From the NCBI RefSeq assembly GCF_019977295.1, contig NZ_AP024651.1, forward strand, positions 2,418,001-2,482,000: a stretch of 64,000 nt of DNA, given 5' to 3'. Both the position numbers and the translations under genes were made by a program. Of the stretch, positions 16,086 through 25,027 are shown one piece after another. Numbering within the stretch: position 1 is the first letter of the stretch; each line of letters starts with the position of its first letter. Below the pieces are notes generated by a model. The model ran no database searches. It was not told the DNA's origin and saw only the letters and a list, made by a program, of their open reading frames with translations. The DNA comes from Arthrobacter sp. StoSoilB20 (GTDB taxonomy: Bacteria > Actinomycetota > Actinomycetes > Actinomycetales > Micrococcaceae).

Positions 16086-16975
16086 GCGACGCACCGGATA
16101 CCGAAGAGCAAATCAACAACACCCGTTGGCAGCGGACCCTTCAGGTCCTCCAGGTCATCGGGCCCCCCTTGACCGTGGCAACAGCATTGCTGGTCTACTT
16201 CGGGTGGGCTCGTACGGATGCCCAAGCCAAAGCCATGGGCCTTGACGTCAGCCTGTTCGGCTACACGGTGCAGGACTTCATCCTGCGGAGCATCCAGTCG
16301 CTGTTCCAGCCGCTGGCATGGCTGGTGGTCATTGGCCTGCTGTGGCTCATGCTGGACCGTGCTGTGTCGCGGCTTCTCGAGGCAGGGCGCTACAGGAAGG
16401 CGGTCCGCCTGTCCGGCACTGTGGTGATGCTGCTCGGCTTTGCCTACGCTGCGGCCATGTGGCTTGCCGTTTCCGCCCGCCCCGAGCAGATCCTGCTGTA
16501 CGTGCCTTTCCTGATCGCAGGGGGACTGGTGGTGGGGGCATGGGGCATGAACCTCAGACGCAGGACCGATGACCGTACAGAGCCCCCACCGCGGACTCCG
16601 CAGGCACCAAGGGCCCTTGAGAGGTCATTGGTGTTCGTCCTCGTCACCCTGTTGCTCTTTTGGGGTACATCCGACTACGCCCAGGCTCTGGGCCGGGGAG
16701 CGGCCCTGGATTACCAGGCCCGCTCGAGCCTGTTGCCAACAGCGGTGGTCTACAGCAAAGACCGCCTTGCCGTTGGTGCTCCAAATGTCCGCGAGGAATC
16801 GGCCGGCTCCGAGGGGGCCCCGCTCTACCGGTACACGGGGCTGAGGTTGCTGGTGGTCAGCGGCGGACGGATCTTCCTGCTCAATGACGGCTGGTCGCTT
16901 GAGCGGGGGCGCGTGGTGGTGCTGCAGGACGACGGCAGTGTCCGGGTCGAGTATGGGAACCCTGCCTCCGACTGA
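16082..16975 (+). CDS. multi-pass membrane protein of unknown function
   Basis: The 297-residue protein has about five hydrophobic segments: VIGPPLTVATALLVYFGWA, PLAWLVVIGLLWLMLD, LSGTVVMLLGFAYAAAMWLAV, ILLYVPFLIAGGLVVGAW and LVFVLVTLLLFWGTSDYA. A C-terminal soluble domain follows that is likely extracytoplasmic (YRYTGLRLLVVSGGRIFLLND). The GTG overlaps the lipoprotein gene's stop. The pair is probably cotranscribed and may form a complex. No family was recognised. Confidence 0.65.
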   Translation: MSDAPDTEEQINNTRWQRTLQVLQVIGPPLTVATALLVYFGWARTDAQAKAMGLDVSLFGYTVQDFILRSIQSLFQPLAWLVVIGLLWLMLDRAVSRLLEAGRYRKAVRLSGTVVMLLGFAYAAAMWLAVSARPEQILLYVPFLIAGGLVVGAWGMNLRRRTDDRTEPPPRTPQAPRALERSLVFVLVTLLLFWGTSDYAQALGRGAALDYQARSSLLPTAVVYSKDRLAVGAPNVREESAGSEGAPLYRYTGLRLLVVSGGRIFLLNDGWSLERGRVVVLQDDGSVRVEYGNPASD

Positions 16976-16976
16976 C

Positions 16977-16982
16977 TAGGCT
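16977..16982 (+). promoter_or_regulatory. -10 element of a leaderless promoter (RibD-like gene)
   Basis: TAGGCT is followed by 6 nt and then ATG at 16989. Confidence 0.55.
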
Positions 16983-16988
16983 GGCTCC

Positions 16989-17540
16989 ATGGCGACCTTC
17001 CAGTATTACGTGGCTTCCACCATCGACGGCTTCATTGCCTCGGCGGACGACGACCTTGGCTGGCTCCTGCAGTTCGATCAGGTCGAAGGCGTCAACGAGG
17101 GCATCGAGTCCTTCATGGCCGGCGTTGGGTGTATTGCCATGGGCGGGGACACCTACCGATGGCTCCTGGAGCACGAGCCCGGCGCATGGCCCTATCCGGA
17201 CCTTCCCAGCTGGGTTTTTACCCACCACGAGTATTCTGCTCCGGCCGGAGCCAACATCACTTTTGTCCGCGGAGACGTCAGGGAATTTGCTCCGGACCTG
17301 CTCAAGGATGCCGGCGACAAGAATGTCTGGCTGGTTGGCGGTGGGGACCTGGTGGCCCAATTCGCCAATGCCGGCCTCCTGGACGAGATGATCGTCACGA
17401 TAGTGCCGGTGGTGCTGGGCGCAGGAAAGCGGCTGTTGCCGCTCCGGGGCCCGACGGCGCCACTTGAGTTGGTATCGCACAAAACCATTGGCGGGGCGGC
17501 GGCAGAGCTGCACTACCGGATGCCGAAGGGCCGGGCTTAG
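16989..17540 (+). CDS. dihydrofolate reductase/RibD C-terminal domain family protein
   Basis: The 183-residue protein has the family pattern YYVASTIDGFIA at the start, GCIAMGGDTYRWLLE in the middle and WLVGGGDLVAQFANAGLLDE near residue 120, ending with VPVVLGAGKRLLP. Proteins of this family reduce a pyrimidine or other substrate with NADPH. Stand-alone actinobacterial copies have no fixed role and this one is not next to riboflavin or folate genes. It converges with the thioesterase gene, 4 bp apart. Confidence 0.85.
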   Translation: MATFQYYVASTIDGFIASADDDLGWLLQFDQVEGVNEGIESFMAGVGCIAMGGDTYRWLLEHEPGAWPYPDLPSWVFTHHEYSAPAGANITFVRGDVREFAPDLLKDAGDKNVWLVGGGDLVAQFANAGLLDEMIVTIVPVVLGAGKRLLPLRGPTAPLELVSHKTIGGAAAELHYRMPKGRA

Positions 17541-17544
17541 GGAG

Positions 17545-18009
17545 TCAGTGGCGGTTGTCCCGGATCATGTTGGTGATCCTCGCGGTCGAAAGCCTGCGGC
17601 CCTTGTCGTCGGTGATGACGATCTCGTGCGTAGCCAGCGTGCCGCCCAGGTGAATGGCCGTGCAGGTGCCCGTTACCAAGCCCGCGGCTACTGAACGGTG
17701 ATGGGTTGCGCCAACCTCGATGCCTACGGCATGGCGGCCCCTCCCTGCATGGAGGGATGCTGCAAAGGAGCCCAGCGTCTCTGCAAGGACAACGTGGGCG
17801 CCACCATGGAGGATGCCCGCCACTTGGGTGTTTCCTTCCACAGGCATGGTGGCGACCATTCTCTCTGCGCTCATCTCAGTGAAACGGATACCGAGTTTTA
17901 CCACCAGCGCTCCGACGCCGTGCGCCGAAAGCCAATCGTGGAATTGTTCGGGCACCCCTGCCTCGTTGAGTTCGTCGACAAAGGGGTTCGGCGTGAAATT
18001 GTCCATCAT
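17545..18009 (-). CDS. PaaI-type hotdog thioesterase
   Basis: The 154-residue protein has the hotdog signature GILHGGAHVVLAETLGSFAA and ATHHRSVAAGLVTGTCTAIH, with the NxxxGxxHGG-type active-site loop (NTQVAGILHGG). It should hydrolyse an acyl- or aryl-CoA thioester. ATG at 18009 or 18006 are equally possible starts; both avoid overlap with polA. The gene is divergent from polA with only about 20 bp between start codons. No CoA-dependent pathway is adjacent. Confidence 0.82.
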   Translation of the reverse strand: MMDNFTPNPFVDELNEAGVPEQFHDWLSAHGVGALVVKLGIRFTEMSAERMVATMPVEGNTQVAGILHGGAHVVLAETLGSFAASLHAGRGRHAVGIEVGATHHRSVAAGLVTGTCTAIHLGGTLATHEIVITDDKGRRLSTARITNMIRDNRH

Positions 18010-18015
18010 GCCAAC

Positions 18016-18021
18016 TAGGCT
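18016..18021 (+). promoter_or_regulatory. -10 element of the leaderless polA promoter
   Basis: TAGGCT is followed by 7 nt and the GTG at 18029. It lies in the ~20-bp divergent gap with the thioesterase gene, whose own -10 on the other strand probably overlaps it around the CTAG core. Confidence 0.55.
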
Positions 18022-18028
18022 GGCACCT

Positions 18029-20812
18029 GTGAGTGAAACAACCAAACCGGACCAGGTTCCAACGGCCCAAGCTGCTGCCATCGCGACAGCACCCACCCCC
18101 TCTGCCACAGCATCGGCCGGAACCACGGGGGATGGCCGGCCCAGGCTGCTGGTCCTGGACGGCCACTCCATGGCGTTCCGGGCTTTTTATGCCCTTCCCG
18201 CGGAGAACTTCTCCACAGCCCGGGGGCAGTACACCAACGCAGTCCATGGGTTCACCTCCATGTTGATCAACCTGATCAAGGACCAGAAGCCCACGCATGT
18301 CGCCGTGGCTTTTGACGTCTCCGACGACACCACCTTCCGGAAAGCCGAGTACAGCGAATACAAGGGTGGGCGCAATGCCACGCCCGCAGAATTCGCCGGC
18401 CAGATCGGCCTCATCGCCAAGGTGATGGAGGCATGGGGCATCAAGACCATTGCCATGCCTGGATACGAGGCAGACGACGTCCTGGCTACCCTGGCCGCCC
18501 AGGGCGACGCCGCCGGTTTTGAAGTCCTCCTTGTCTCCGGTGACAGGGATGCCTTCCAGCTGATCAACGACAACGTTTTTGTGCTCTACCCCAAGCAGGG
18601 CGTGAGCAACATCCCCAGGATGGACGCTGCAGCCATCGAGGAAAAGTACTTCGTCAAGCCCGGCCTGTACTCGGACCTCGCTGCACTTGTCGGCGAAACG
18701 GCCGACAACCTTCCCGGGGTCCCCGGCGTGGGTCCCAAGACAGCCGCCAAATGGATTAACCTTTACGGCGGCCTCGAAGGAATCCTGGAAAACCTTGACT
18801 CCATCGGGGGCAAGGTGGGCGGTGCCCTGAAGGAGAACCTGGAGAACGTCAAGCGCAACCGCCGGCTCAACCAGCTCCTGACCGACCTGGAGCTGCCCCT
18901 TACCCTGGAGGACCTCCACGAGCCACGCCCGGACCGCCAGGCCATCGAGGAACTCTTTGAGGAACTTGAGTTCCGTACCCTGCGTACCCGGTTGTTCGAT
19001 CTTTACGGTGATGACACCGCCGGTGAGGCGCCTGACACGATTGAAGCCCCGGAGTTTGCCTCGCTCACGGATGCCTCGGGACTGCGGGACTTCTTCTCTG
19101 CTGGGGCGGGGGTCCGTTCCGCCCTGGCTGTCCACCTGCTTCCTGGACGGATCGGTGAGGACGCCAATGCCCTGGCTGTGGTGAGGAACAACGGCGCCGC
19201 CTACATCGAGCTCACGGCCCTGGATGCTGAAGCGGAGTCCGTCCTGGCCACATGGCTGCAGGACCCCGAAGAAGCCAAAGTCCTGCATGAGTTCAAGTCC
19301 GCTCTCAAGGCCCTGCACCACCGTGGCCTGGGCTTGGAAGGCGTAGTGGATGACACCTCCATCTCGGGTTACCTGATCCAGCCGGACCGACGCAGTTACG
19401 ACCTCGCCGAGCTCGCACAGGTCCATCTGAAGATCTCGCTCACCACCGCTGTTGCCGCATCCGGGCAGCTGGAGCTTGACCTTTCCGGCGAAACGGACCA
19501 AGCTGCCGCAGCAGCGCTCGTCCAGCAGGCCGCCGTCGTGCACGCCCTCAGCAAGCACTTCGAAACTGAACTCGCCGCCATTAAGGCCGATGCCCTCCTG
19601 ACCACGCTGGAACTGCCGGTGGCACGTGTCCTTGCCCAGATGGAACTGACCGGGATTTTCGTCTCCACCGACCGCATGGACGAGCAACTGGCCGATCTCA
19701 CGAAGGTGATCGAAAGTGCCCAGGAACAGGCTTTCGCGGCTATTGGGCATGAAGTCAACCTGGGTTCGCCCAAGCAACTCCAGACCGTCCTGTTCGAGGA
19801 ACTGGGACTGCCCAAAACCAAGAAAATCAAGTCCGGCTACACCACCGATGCCGCGTCCCTGAAGGGATTGCTGGAGAAAACCGGACACGAATTCCTGGTC
19901 CAGCTAATGGCGCACCGAGAGTCTTCCAAGCTGGCCCAGATGGTGGAAACCCTCAAAAAGTCCGTGGCTGAGGACGAGCGCATCCACACCACGTATGCGC
20001 AGAACATCGCCGCCACAGGCCGCATCTCCTCCAACAACCCCAACCTGCAGAACATCCCTGTGCGCAGTGAAGAGGGTCGTCGGGTTCGGGGCATCTTCGT
20101 GGTCAGCGAAGGGTACGAATGCTTGTTGTCGGCCGACTACTCGCAGATCGAAATGCGTATCATGGCGCACCTTTCCAGCGACGAAGCCCTGATCCAGGCC
20201 TACCGCGACGGAGAAGACCTGCACCGTTTTGTGGGTTCCCGGATCTTCAACGTTGAGCCGGCCGAAGTCACCAGCGCCATGCGTTCCAAGGTGAAGGCGA
20301 TGTCCTACGGTTTGGCTTATGGCCTGACCTCCTTCGGATTGTCCAAGCAGCTGGAGATTTCCGTGGATGAGGCACGCACGCTCATGAAGGACTACTTCGA
20401 TCGCTTCGGCGGCGTACGCGACTACCTCCGCGGCGTTGTCGACCAAGCCAGGACGGACGGCTACACGGCCACCATCGAAGGCCGCCGCCGTTACCTGCCG
20501 GACCTGACGAGCACCAATCGCCAGGCGCGGGAAGCAGCCGAACGCATTGCCTTGAACTCGCCCATCCAGGGCTCCGCCGCGGACCTCATCAAACGGGCCA
20601 TGCTGGGAGTCTCGGCCGAGCTCGCGGGCCAGGGCCTGAAGTCCCGGATGCTGCTGCAGGTCCACGATGAACTGGTCCTCGAAGTTGCTCCGGGTGAGCG
20701 CGAAACCGTGGAGAAACTGGTAATCGAACAAATGGGTTCAGCTGCCCGCCTCTCAGTTCCCCTTGATGTCCAGATCGGCGTCGGTTCCAGCTGGTACGAG
20801 GCTGGACACTGA
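18029..20812 (+). CDS. polA: DNA polymerase I
   Basis: The 927-residue protein has an N-terminal 5'-3' nuclease (LLVLDGHSMAFRAFYALP, GYEADDVLATLA, LPGVPGVGPKTAAKW), a middle domain that lacks the acidic residues of an active 3'-5' exonuclease, as usual in actinobacteria, and the polymerase domain (LSADYSQIEMRIMAHLS, the QVHDELVLE palm motif). It fills gaps and removes RNA primers in repair and replication. The GTG at 18029, 7 nt after TAGGCT, is chosen over longer readings that run across the divergent gene. It ends before a strong hairpin. Confidence 0.96.
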   Translation: MSETTKPDQVPTAQAAAIATAPTPSATASAGTTGDGRPRLLVLDGHSMAFRAFYALPAENFSTARGQYTNAVHGFTSMLINLIKDQKPTHVAVAFDVSDDTTFRKAEYSEYKGGRNATPAEFAGQIGLIAKVMEAWGIKTIAMPGYEADDVLATLAAQGDAAGFEVLLVSGDRDAFQLINDNVFVLYPKQGVSNIPRMDAAAIEEKYFVKPGLYSDLAALVGETADNLPGVPGVGPKTAAKWINLYGGLEGILENLDSIGGKVGGALKENLENVKRNRRLNQLLTDLELPLTLEDLHEPRPDRQAIEELFEELEFRTLRTRLFDLYGDDTAGEAPDTIEAPEFASLTDASGLRDFFSAGAGVRSALAVHLLPGRIGEDANALAVVRNNGAAYIELTALDAEAESVLATWLQDPEEAKVLHEFKSALKALHHRGLGLEGVVDDTSISGYLIQPDRRSYDLAELAQVHLKISLTTAVAASGQLELDLSGETDQAAAAALVQQAAVVHALSKHFETELAAIKADALLTTLELPVARVLAQMELTGIFVSTDRMDEQLADLTKVIESAQEQAFAAIGHEVNLGSPKQLQTVLFEELGLPKTKKIKSGYTTDAASLKGLLEKTGHEFLVQLMAHRESSKLAQMVETLKKSVAEDERIHTTYAQNIAATGRISSNNPNLQNIPVRSEEGRRVRGIFVVSEGYECLLSADYSQIEMRIMAHLSSDEALIQAYRDGEDLHRFVGSRIFNVEPAEVTSAMRSKVKAMSYGLAYGLTSFGLSKQLEISVDEARTLMKDYFDRFGGVRDYLRGVVDQARTDGYTATIEGRRRYLPDLTSTNRQAREAAERIALNSPIQGSAADLIKRAMLGVSAELAGQGLKSRMLLQVHDELVLEVAPGERETVEKLVIEQMGSAARLSVPLDVQIGVGSSWYEAGH

Positions 20813-20834
20813 TCCAGCCGGGAATTCCACGTAA

Positions 20835-20877
20835 CGCCGCAGGGCGCGCCGCTGTGATGGTGGCGCGCCCTGCGGCG
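20835..20877. terminator. strong hairpin after polA
   Basis: A perfect 16-bp GC-rich stem (20835-20850 with 20862-20877) has an 11-nt loop. It has no T-run but sits where polA transcription should end. Confidence 0.65.
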
Positions 20878-20883
20878 CCTGGC

Positions 20884-20889
20884 TAGGCT
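20884..20889 (+). promoter_or_regulatory. -10 element of a leaderless promoter (Eis-like gene)
   Basis: TAGGCT is followed by 7 nt and GTG at 20897. Confidence 0.55.
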
Positions 20890-20896
20890 CGGGAAC

Positions 20897-22213
20897 GTGG
20901 CTGATCCCAATGAACCAAACCCGCAAAAGTACTCTGTCCGCCGTTTCCTTGCTGTTGCAGACAAAGAAGACTCCGATGCCTACAGCCGTTGTGCCACTTG
21001 GGTGCAGGCTGTATCTCATGGTTTCCACCAACAAAAGCGCGATGACGAGTACATCGCCAGGACCCTCAGCGCCTACAGTGCCGATCAGCGCGAGCTGACG
21101 GGCGTCTACATCAACGGCAGTGTCCCTGAGCATTCGCTGGGCGCCGACGTTCCGGTGGCGACGTACGCCACCATGCGCAAAGTGTTGAACGTTGGCTTTG
21201 GCCGGCAGCTCGAAGCCAACCTGGTCACCGCCGTGACGGTCCGTGGCACGCACCGGCGGAATGGCATACTTCGCGGCATGATCACTGCCGACCTCGAAAG
21301 CGCCAAGGACGACGGCCTGGCCATTGCGGCACTGACGGCTTCGGAAGGAACCATTTATGGTCGCTTCGGTTTCGGCGTGGCTACCTTTGAACGCAGTATC
21401 AGGGTAGACACCGGCCCACGATTCAGGTTGAAGGGTGAGCCGGTGGGAACTGTTGAAGCCGCCGATCCTTCGGTGCTACTGGAGTTGGCACCCCGCGTAT
21501 TCGACCGGCTCCAGCGGCTTTCGCCTGGCTCGGTGGACCGTCAGGAGTACTACCGACTGCTCGCGTCAGGTTCCATCGGTCAAGACGGCAAGCCTGACAC
21601 CAGCGTCCGCTGTGCTCTGCACTATGACCTCACGGGTGCGTTGGACGGCTACGTTTCCTACCGTTTCAAGGGGTGGGACCACAAGCCTTACACCATGGAA
21701 ATCGTGGATTTCGTTGCGGCCACCCAGGCCGCCTACCTCGATTTGTGGCGCTTCATGGGCAGCATCGACCTCATTGAAGAAGTCGTGTGGGCTGAGGCGC
21801 CCGTGGACGATCCCCTGGTGTGGGCCCTTGAGGACCCAAGGTGTGTGGATGCCTCCGATGTCCGCGACATGCTGTGGCTCCGGATCCTGGACATCGGGGC
21901 AGCCCTGCAAGCCCGGCACTACCGCTCAGCGGGACGCCTGGTGCTGGAGGTGGAGGACTCCCTGTCCCTGGCCGGCGGCACTTGGGTTCTGGAGTCCGAC
22001 GGCGGTGCTGCCGCCGTCGTTTCTGAAGCCGCGGGAGAGGCGGCCGACTTGAGCATGGACATTTCCGATCTTGCCTCCATCTATCTTGGTGCAGTGTCGC
22101 CGGTGACGTTGGCCGCGGCGGGACGCATCCGGGAGAAGTCGGCGGGTGCAGCGTTCCTCGCCCAGCAACTGTTCGCGGTGGAACGTCCGGCTCACTGCCT
22201 GACTCATTTCTAG
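20897..22213 (+). CDS. Eis-like GNAT acetyltransferase with SCP2-like domain
   Basis: The 438-residue protein has two GNAT-like halves followed by a sterol-carrier-like C-terminal domain, the layout of mycobacterial Eis. Recognisable parts are VRGTHRRNGILRGMI (acetyl-CoA loop), ASEGTIYGRFGFGVAT and the C-terminal GRLVLEVEDSLSLAGGTW. The last residue is Phe, as in Eis, where the C-terminal carboxylate acts in catalysis. Eis enzymes acetylate amines including aminoglycosides; the natural substrate here is unknown. The GTG follows a leaderless-type -10. Confidence 0.85.
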   Translation: MADPNEPNPQKYSVRRFLAVADKEDSDAYSRCATWVQAVSHGFHQQKRDDEYIARTLSAYSADQRELTGVYINGSVPEHSLGADVPVATYATMRKVLNVGFGRQLEANLVTAVTVRGTHRRNGILRGMITADLESAKDDGLAIAALTASEGTIYGRFGFGVATFERSIRVDTGPRFRLKGEPVGTVEAADPSVLLELAPRVFDRLQRLSPGSVDRQEYYRLLASGSIGQDGKPDTSVRCALHYDLTGALDGYVSYRFKGWDHKPYTMEIVDFVAATQAAYLDLWRFMGSIDLIEEVVWAEAPVDDPLVWALEDPRCVDASDVRDMLWLRILDIGAALQARHYRSAGRLVLEVEDSLSLAGGTWVLESDGGAAAVVSEAAGEAADLSMDISDLASIYLGAVSPVTLAAAGRIREKSAGAAFLAQQLFAVERPAHCLTHF

Positions 22214-22275
22214 GCTCCACCACTAATGCGCAACACCTGACCACACGCGATTCCATACTGAAATTAAGGACATCC

Positions 22276-23253
22276 ATGGGGGATTCCAAGCGGCGGCCTG
22301 TGGCCGGCCGGCGATCAGTGCTGCTTGGAATGGCGGGCCTCGCGTCCGCTGCCCTGGCTGCCTGCTCGTCGGTTGAACGACCAAAAAATGCGGCAGCGCC
22401 TTCAGTGTCGCCTCTGGTGGCGCCGTCCGTGGCGCCTCTGGTGGCGCCGCCGACAGGCCCGGCGACGCCACCGCCGTCGATCGCTGCCAGATCCAGCGAA
22501 CAGGCCGCTGCTGCCCTTGCGCCTGCGGCCAAGGCCACAGCAACCGTGCTTCCGGACAAACAGCAGATCATGGCCGAATTCGCCGGGCGGCGGCCCAAAG
22601 AATGGGGTCTGCAAGTCACGGGAGTGGTGAACGATTCCGCCTCGAAGCACGTGGCGCTGACCTTCGACGCATGCGGTGGCCCGGGAGGCACTGGATGCGA
22701 CCACGCGCTGCTGAAGACGCTGCGCCGGCTCCATGTCCCGGCCACGCTCTTCATCAACAGCCGCTGGCTCCAGGCCAACCCGTCACTCGCCGCCGAACTG
22801 GCCGCGGAACCGTTGTTCGAACTGGCCAATCACGGAACGCTGCACCAACCGTTGTCGGTCACCGGAAGGGCCGCCTACGGGATCGCCGGCACTGACAACA
22901 CCGCTGCCGCCTACGATGAACTGATGGGAAACCAGGCGTTGATGCAGGAACTGATCGGTACTCCGCCCGGCTTCTTCCGTCCCGGAACGGCTTTCTACGA
23001 CGACGTCGCCGTGGAGATGACCAGAAGGCTGGGGCTGCTGCCGGTCAACTTCACCATCAACGGCGATGGTGGCGCGACTTATCCTGCATCGACCGTGGCC
23101 GGCGAGGTAGGGCGGGCAAGGGCCGGCGACATCGTCATATCGCACTTCAACAGGCCCGCGGCGGGCACGGCTGAAGGCTATGGCCGGGCCTTGCCGGGAA
23201 TGCTGGACAGGGGAGTCACGTTTGCACGGCTGGGAGATGTCCTGACCTTGTGA
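22276..23253 (+). CDS. polysaccharide deacetylase-like lipoprotein
   Basis: The 325-residue protein has a signal sequence with a twin Arg-like start (AGRRSVLLGMAGLASAALAAC), where the Cys at about residue 35 fits a lipobox. A Pro/Ala-rich linker follows, then a NodB-type domain: VALTFDACGGPG (motif 1 with the metal-binding Asp), the LANHGTLHQPL segment (His pair of motif 2) and FFRPGTAFYDD. It probably deacetylates a cell-wall sugar outside the membrane. The second Asp of motif 1 (TFDD) is replaced (TFDACG), as in several actinobacterial homologues. Confidence 0.78.
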   Translation: MGDSKRRPVAGRRSVLLGMAGLASAALAACSSVERPKNAAAPSVSPLVAPSVAPLVAPPTGPATPPPSIAARSSEQAAAALAPAAKATATVLPDKQQIMAEFAGRRPKEWGLQVTGVVNDSASKHVALTFDACGGPGGTGCDHALLKTLRRLHVPATLFINSRWLQANPSLAAELAAEPLFELANHGTLHQPLSVTGRAAYGIAGTDNTAAAYDELMGNQALMQELIGTPPGFFRPGTAFYDDVAVEMTRRLGLLPVNFTINGDGGATYPASTVAGEVGRARAGDIVISHFNRPAAGTAEGYGRALPGMLDRGVTFARLGDVLTL

Positions 23254-23261
23254 GACTCCTT

Positions 23262-23291
23262 TTGACCCTGCTTTGCCAATGCGACTAGAAT
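23262..23291 (+). promoter_or_regulatory. rpsA promoter
   Basis: TTGACC (23262-23267) and TAGAAT (23286-23291) are 18 nt apart. Transcription should start near 23298, giving a leader of about 155 nt. Confidence 0.65.
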
Positions 23292-23316
23292 AAACGGGCG
23301 TGTACTACGTGCATGC

Positions 23317-23348
23317 ATCCATTTTGTATTAAATCCATTTTGTATTAA
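23317..23348 (+). repeat. perfect 16-bp tandem duplication in the rpsA leader
   Basis: ATCCATTTTGTATTAA occurs twice head to tail (23317-23332 and 23333-23348), with ATCCAC continuing afterwards. It is AT-rich in a GC-rich genome and would be a U-rich tract in the mRNA. Confidence 0.9.
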
Positions 23349-23384
23349 TCCACAAATCAGGATGACCCGGCGCTTTGCCGTGTT

Positions 23385-23408
23385 CTGCCGTCCGGAACCG
23401 GACGGCAG
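23385..23408 (+). promoter_or_regulatory. perfect inverted repeat in the rpsA leader
   Basis: CTGCCGTCCGG and CCGGACGGCAG form 11-bp arms around AA, 45 nt before the start codon. No T-run follows, so it is not an ordinary terminator. It may be a leader structure or a protein-binding palindrome. Confidence 0.6.
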
Positions 23409-23453
23409 CGGTTTGCCTGACCGACTCACTATCCACAACGGAGCCCCTACTAC

Positions 23454-24935
23454 ATGACCATCACCTCCACCGAGAAGCCCGGTACCCCCGTAGTCGCCAT
23501 TAACGACATCGGTACCGCTGAGGACTTCCTCGCAGCTGTCGACGCCACCATCAAGTACTTCAACGACGGTGACCTCGTCGAAGGTACCGTCGTCAAGGTC
23601 GACCGCGACGAAGTTCTGCTCGACATCGGTTACAAGACCGAAGGTGTCATCCCTTCCCGCGAGCTTTCCATCAAGCACGATGTTGATCCCGGTGACGTCG
23701 TCGCCGTTGGCGATCAGGTCGAAGCTTTGGTTCTCACCAAGGAAGACAAAGAAGGCCGTCTGATCCTCTCCAAGAAGCGTGCTCAGTACGAGCGCGCCTG
23801 GGGCGACATCGAGAAGGTCAAGGAAGAAGACGGCGTCGTTACCGGTACCGTCATCGAGGTTGTCAAGGGTGGCCTCATCCTGGACATCGGCCTGCGTGGC
23901 TTCCTGCCCGCATCCCTCGTCGAAATGCGCCGCGTCCGCGACCTCGCTCCGTACATCGGTCAGCAGATCGAAGCCAAGATCATCGAGCTGGACAAGAACC
24001 GCAACAACGTTGTGCTCTCCCGCCGTGCATGGCTCGAGCAGACCCAGTCCGAGGTTCGCTCCACGTTCCTCAACAAGCTGGAAAAGGGCCAGGTTCGTCC
24101 GGGCGTTGTTTCCTCCATCGTCAACTTCGGTGCCTTCGTGGACCTGGGCGGCGTAGACGGCCTCGTCCACGTTTCCGAGCTGTCCTGGAAGCACATCGAC
24201 CACCCGTCCGAGGTTGTCGAGGTTGGCCAGGAAGTCACCGTCGAGGTCCTCGAAGTGGATCTGGACCGCGAGCGTGTCTCCCTGTCGCTCAAGGCTACGC
24301 AGGAAGATCCGTGGCAGACCTTCGCCCGCACCCACGCCCTCGGCCAGGTTGTTCCGGGTAAGGTCACCAAGCTGGTTCCGTTCGGTGCGTTCGTTCGCGT
24401 CGAAGACGGCATCGAAGGCCTCGTGCACATCTCCGAGCTGGCTGTCCGCCACGTTGAGCTCGCCGAGCAGGTTGTCTCCGTTGGCGACGAACTGTTCGTC
24501 AAGGTCATCGACATCGACCTCGAGCGTCGCCGCATCTCCCTCTCCCTCAAGCAGGCTAACGAGGGCGTTGACGCTGACAGCACCGAGTTCGATCCCGCTC
24601 TGTACGGCATGGCCGCTGAGTACGACGAAGAGGGCAACTACAAGTACCCCGAGGGCTTCGACCCCGAGTCGAACGAATGGCTCGAAGGCTACGAGACCCA
24701 GCGCGCAGCTTGGGAGCAGCAGTACGCTGACGCCCAGACCCGTTGGGAAGCCCACAAGAAGCAGGTTGCCCAGCACGCTGCTGACGACGCTGCTGCTGCA
24801 ACGTCCGGTGAGAGCGATTCCGGCACCACGAGCTACTCCTCGGAGCCGGCTGCTGCTGAGTCCAACACCGGCGGCGGTACCCTGGCGTCCGACGAAGCAC
24901 TCGCTGCACTGCGTGAGAAGCTGACCGGCAACTAA
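23454..24935 (+). CDS. rpsA: 30S ribosomal protein S1
   Basis: The 493-residue protein has four S1 RNA-binding domains: about residues 35-100 (GTVVKVDRDEVLLDIGYKTE), 120-190 (GTVIEVVKGGLILDIGLRGF), 210-280 (GVVSSIVNFGAFVDLGG) and 295-367 (GKVTKLVPFGAFVRVEDG), then an acidic, Ala/Ser-rich tail. This is the usual actinobacterial length, shorter than the six-domain E. coli protein. It binds mRNA at the ribosome. Codon usage is strongly biased, as expected for high expression. The leader has unusual repeats and a strong terminator follows. Confidence 0.97.
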   Translation: MTITSTEKPGTPVVAINDIGTAEDFLAAVDATIKYFNDGDLVEGTVVKVDRDEVLLDIGYKTEGVIPSRELSIKHDVDPGDVVAVGDQVEALVLTKEDKEGRLILSKKRAQYERAWGDIEKVKEEDGVVTGTVIEVVKGGLILDIGLRGFLPASLVEMRRVRDLAPYIGQQIEAKIIELDKNRNNVVLSRRAWLEQTQSEVRSTFLNKLEKGQVRPGVVSSIVNFGAFVDLGGVDGLVHVSELSWKHIDHPSEVVEVGQEVTVEVLEVDLDRERVSLSLKATQEDPWQTFARTHALGQVVPGKVTKLVPFGAFVRVEDGIEGLVHISELAVRHVELAEQVVSVGDELFVKVIDIDLERRRISLSLKQANEGVDADSTEFDPALYGMAAEYDEEGNYKYPEGFDPESNEWLEGYETQRAAWEQQYADAQTRWEAHKKQVAQHAADDAAAATSGESDSGTTSYSSEPAAAESNTGGGTLASDEALAALREKLTGN

Positions 24936-24970
24936 TTCCGCCTCCCTCACGGGATGTGCTGAATAGCCAA

Positions 24971-25004
24971 AGAAGGACCCCTGCCTCCGGGCAGGGGTCC
25001 TTCT
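24971..25004. terminator. rho-independent-type terminator after rpsA
   Basis: A perfect 15-bp stem (24971-24985 with 24990-25004) has a 4-nt loop and is followed by GTCTT. It also faces the converging yigZ gene. Confidence 0.8.
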
Positions 25005-25027
25005 GTCTTAGGCCGCAAACAGATTGA

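Noticed and set aside
17876..19888. A 670-codon minus-strand ORF inside polA
   Set aside because: It has no family motifs, and the plus strand encodes intact DNA polymerase I.
23178..24950. A 590-codon ORF antisense to rpsA
   Set aside because: It mirrors the biased codon use of rpsA; acidic low-complexity sequence with no recognisable domain.
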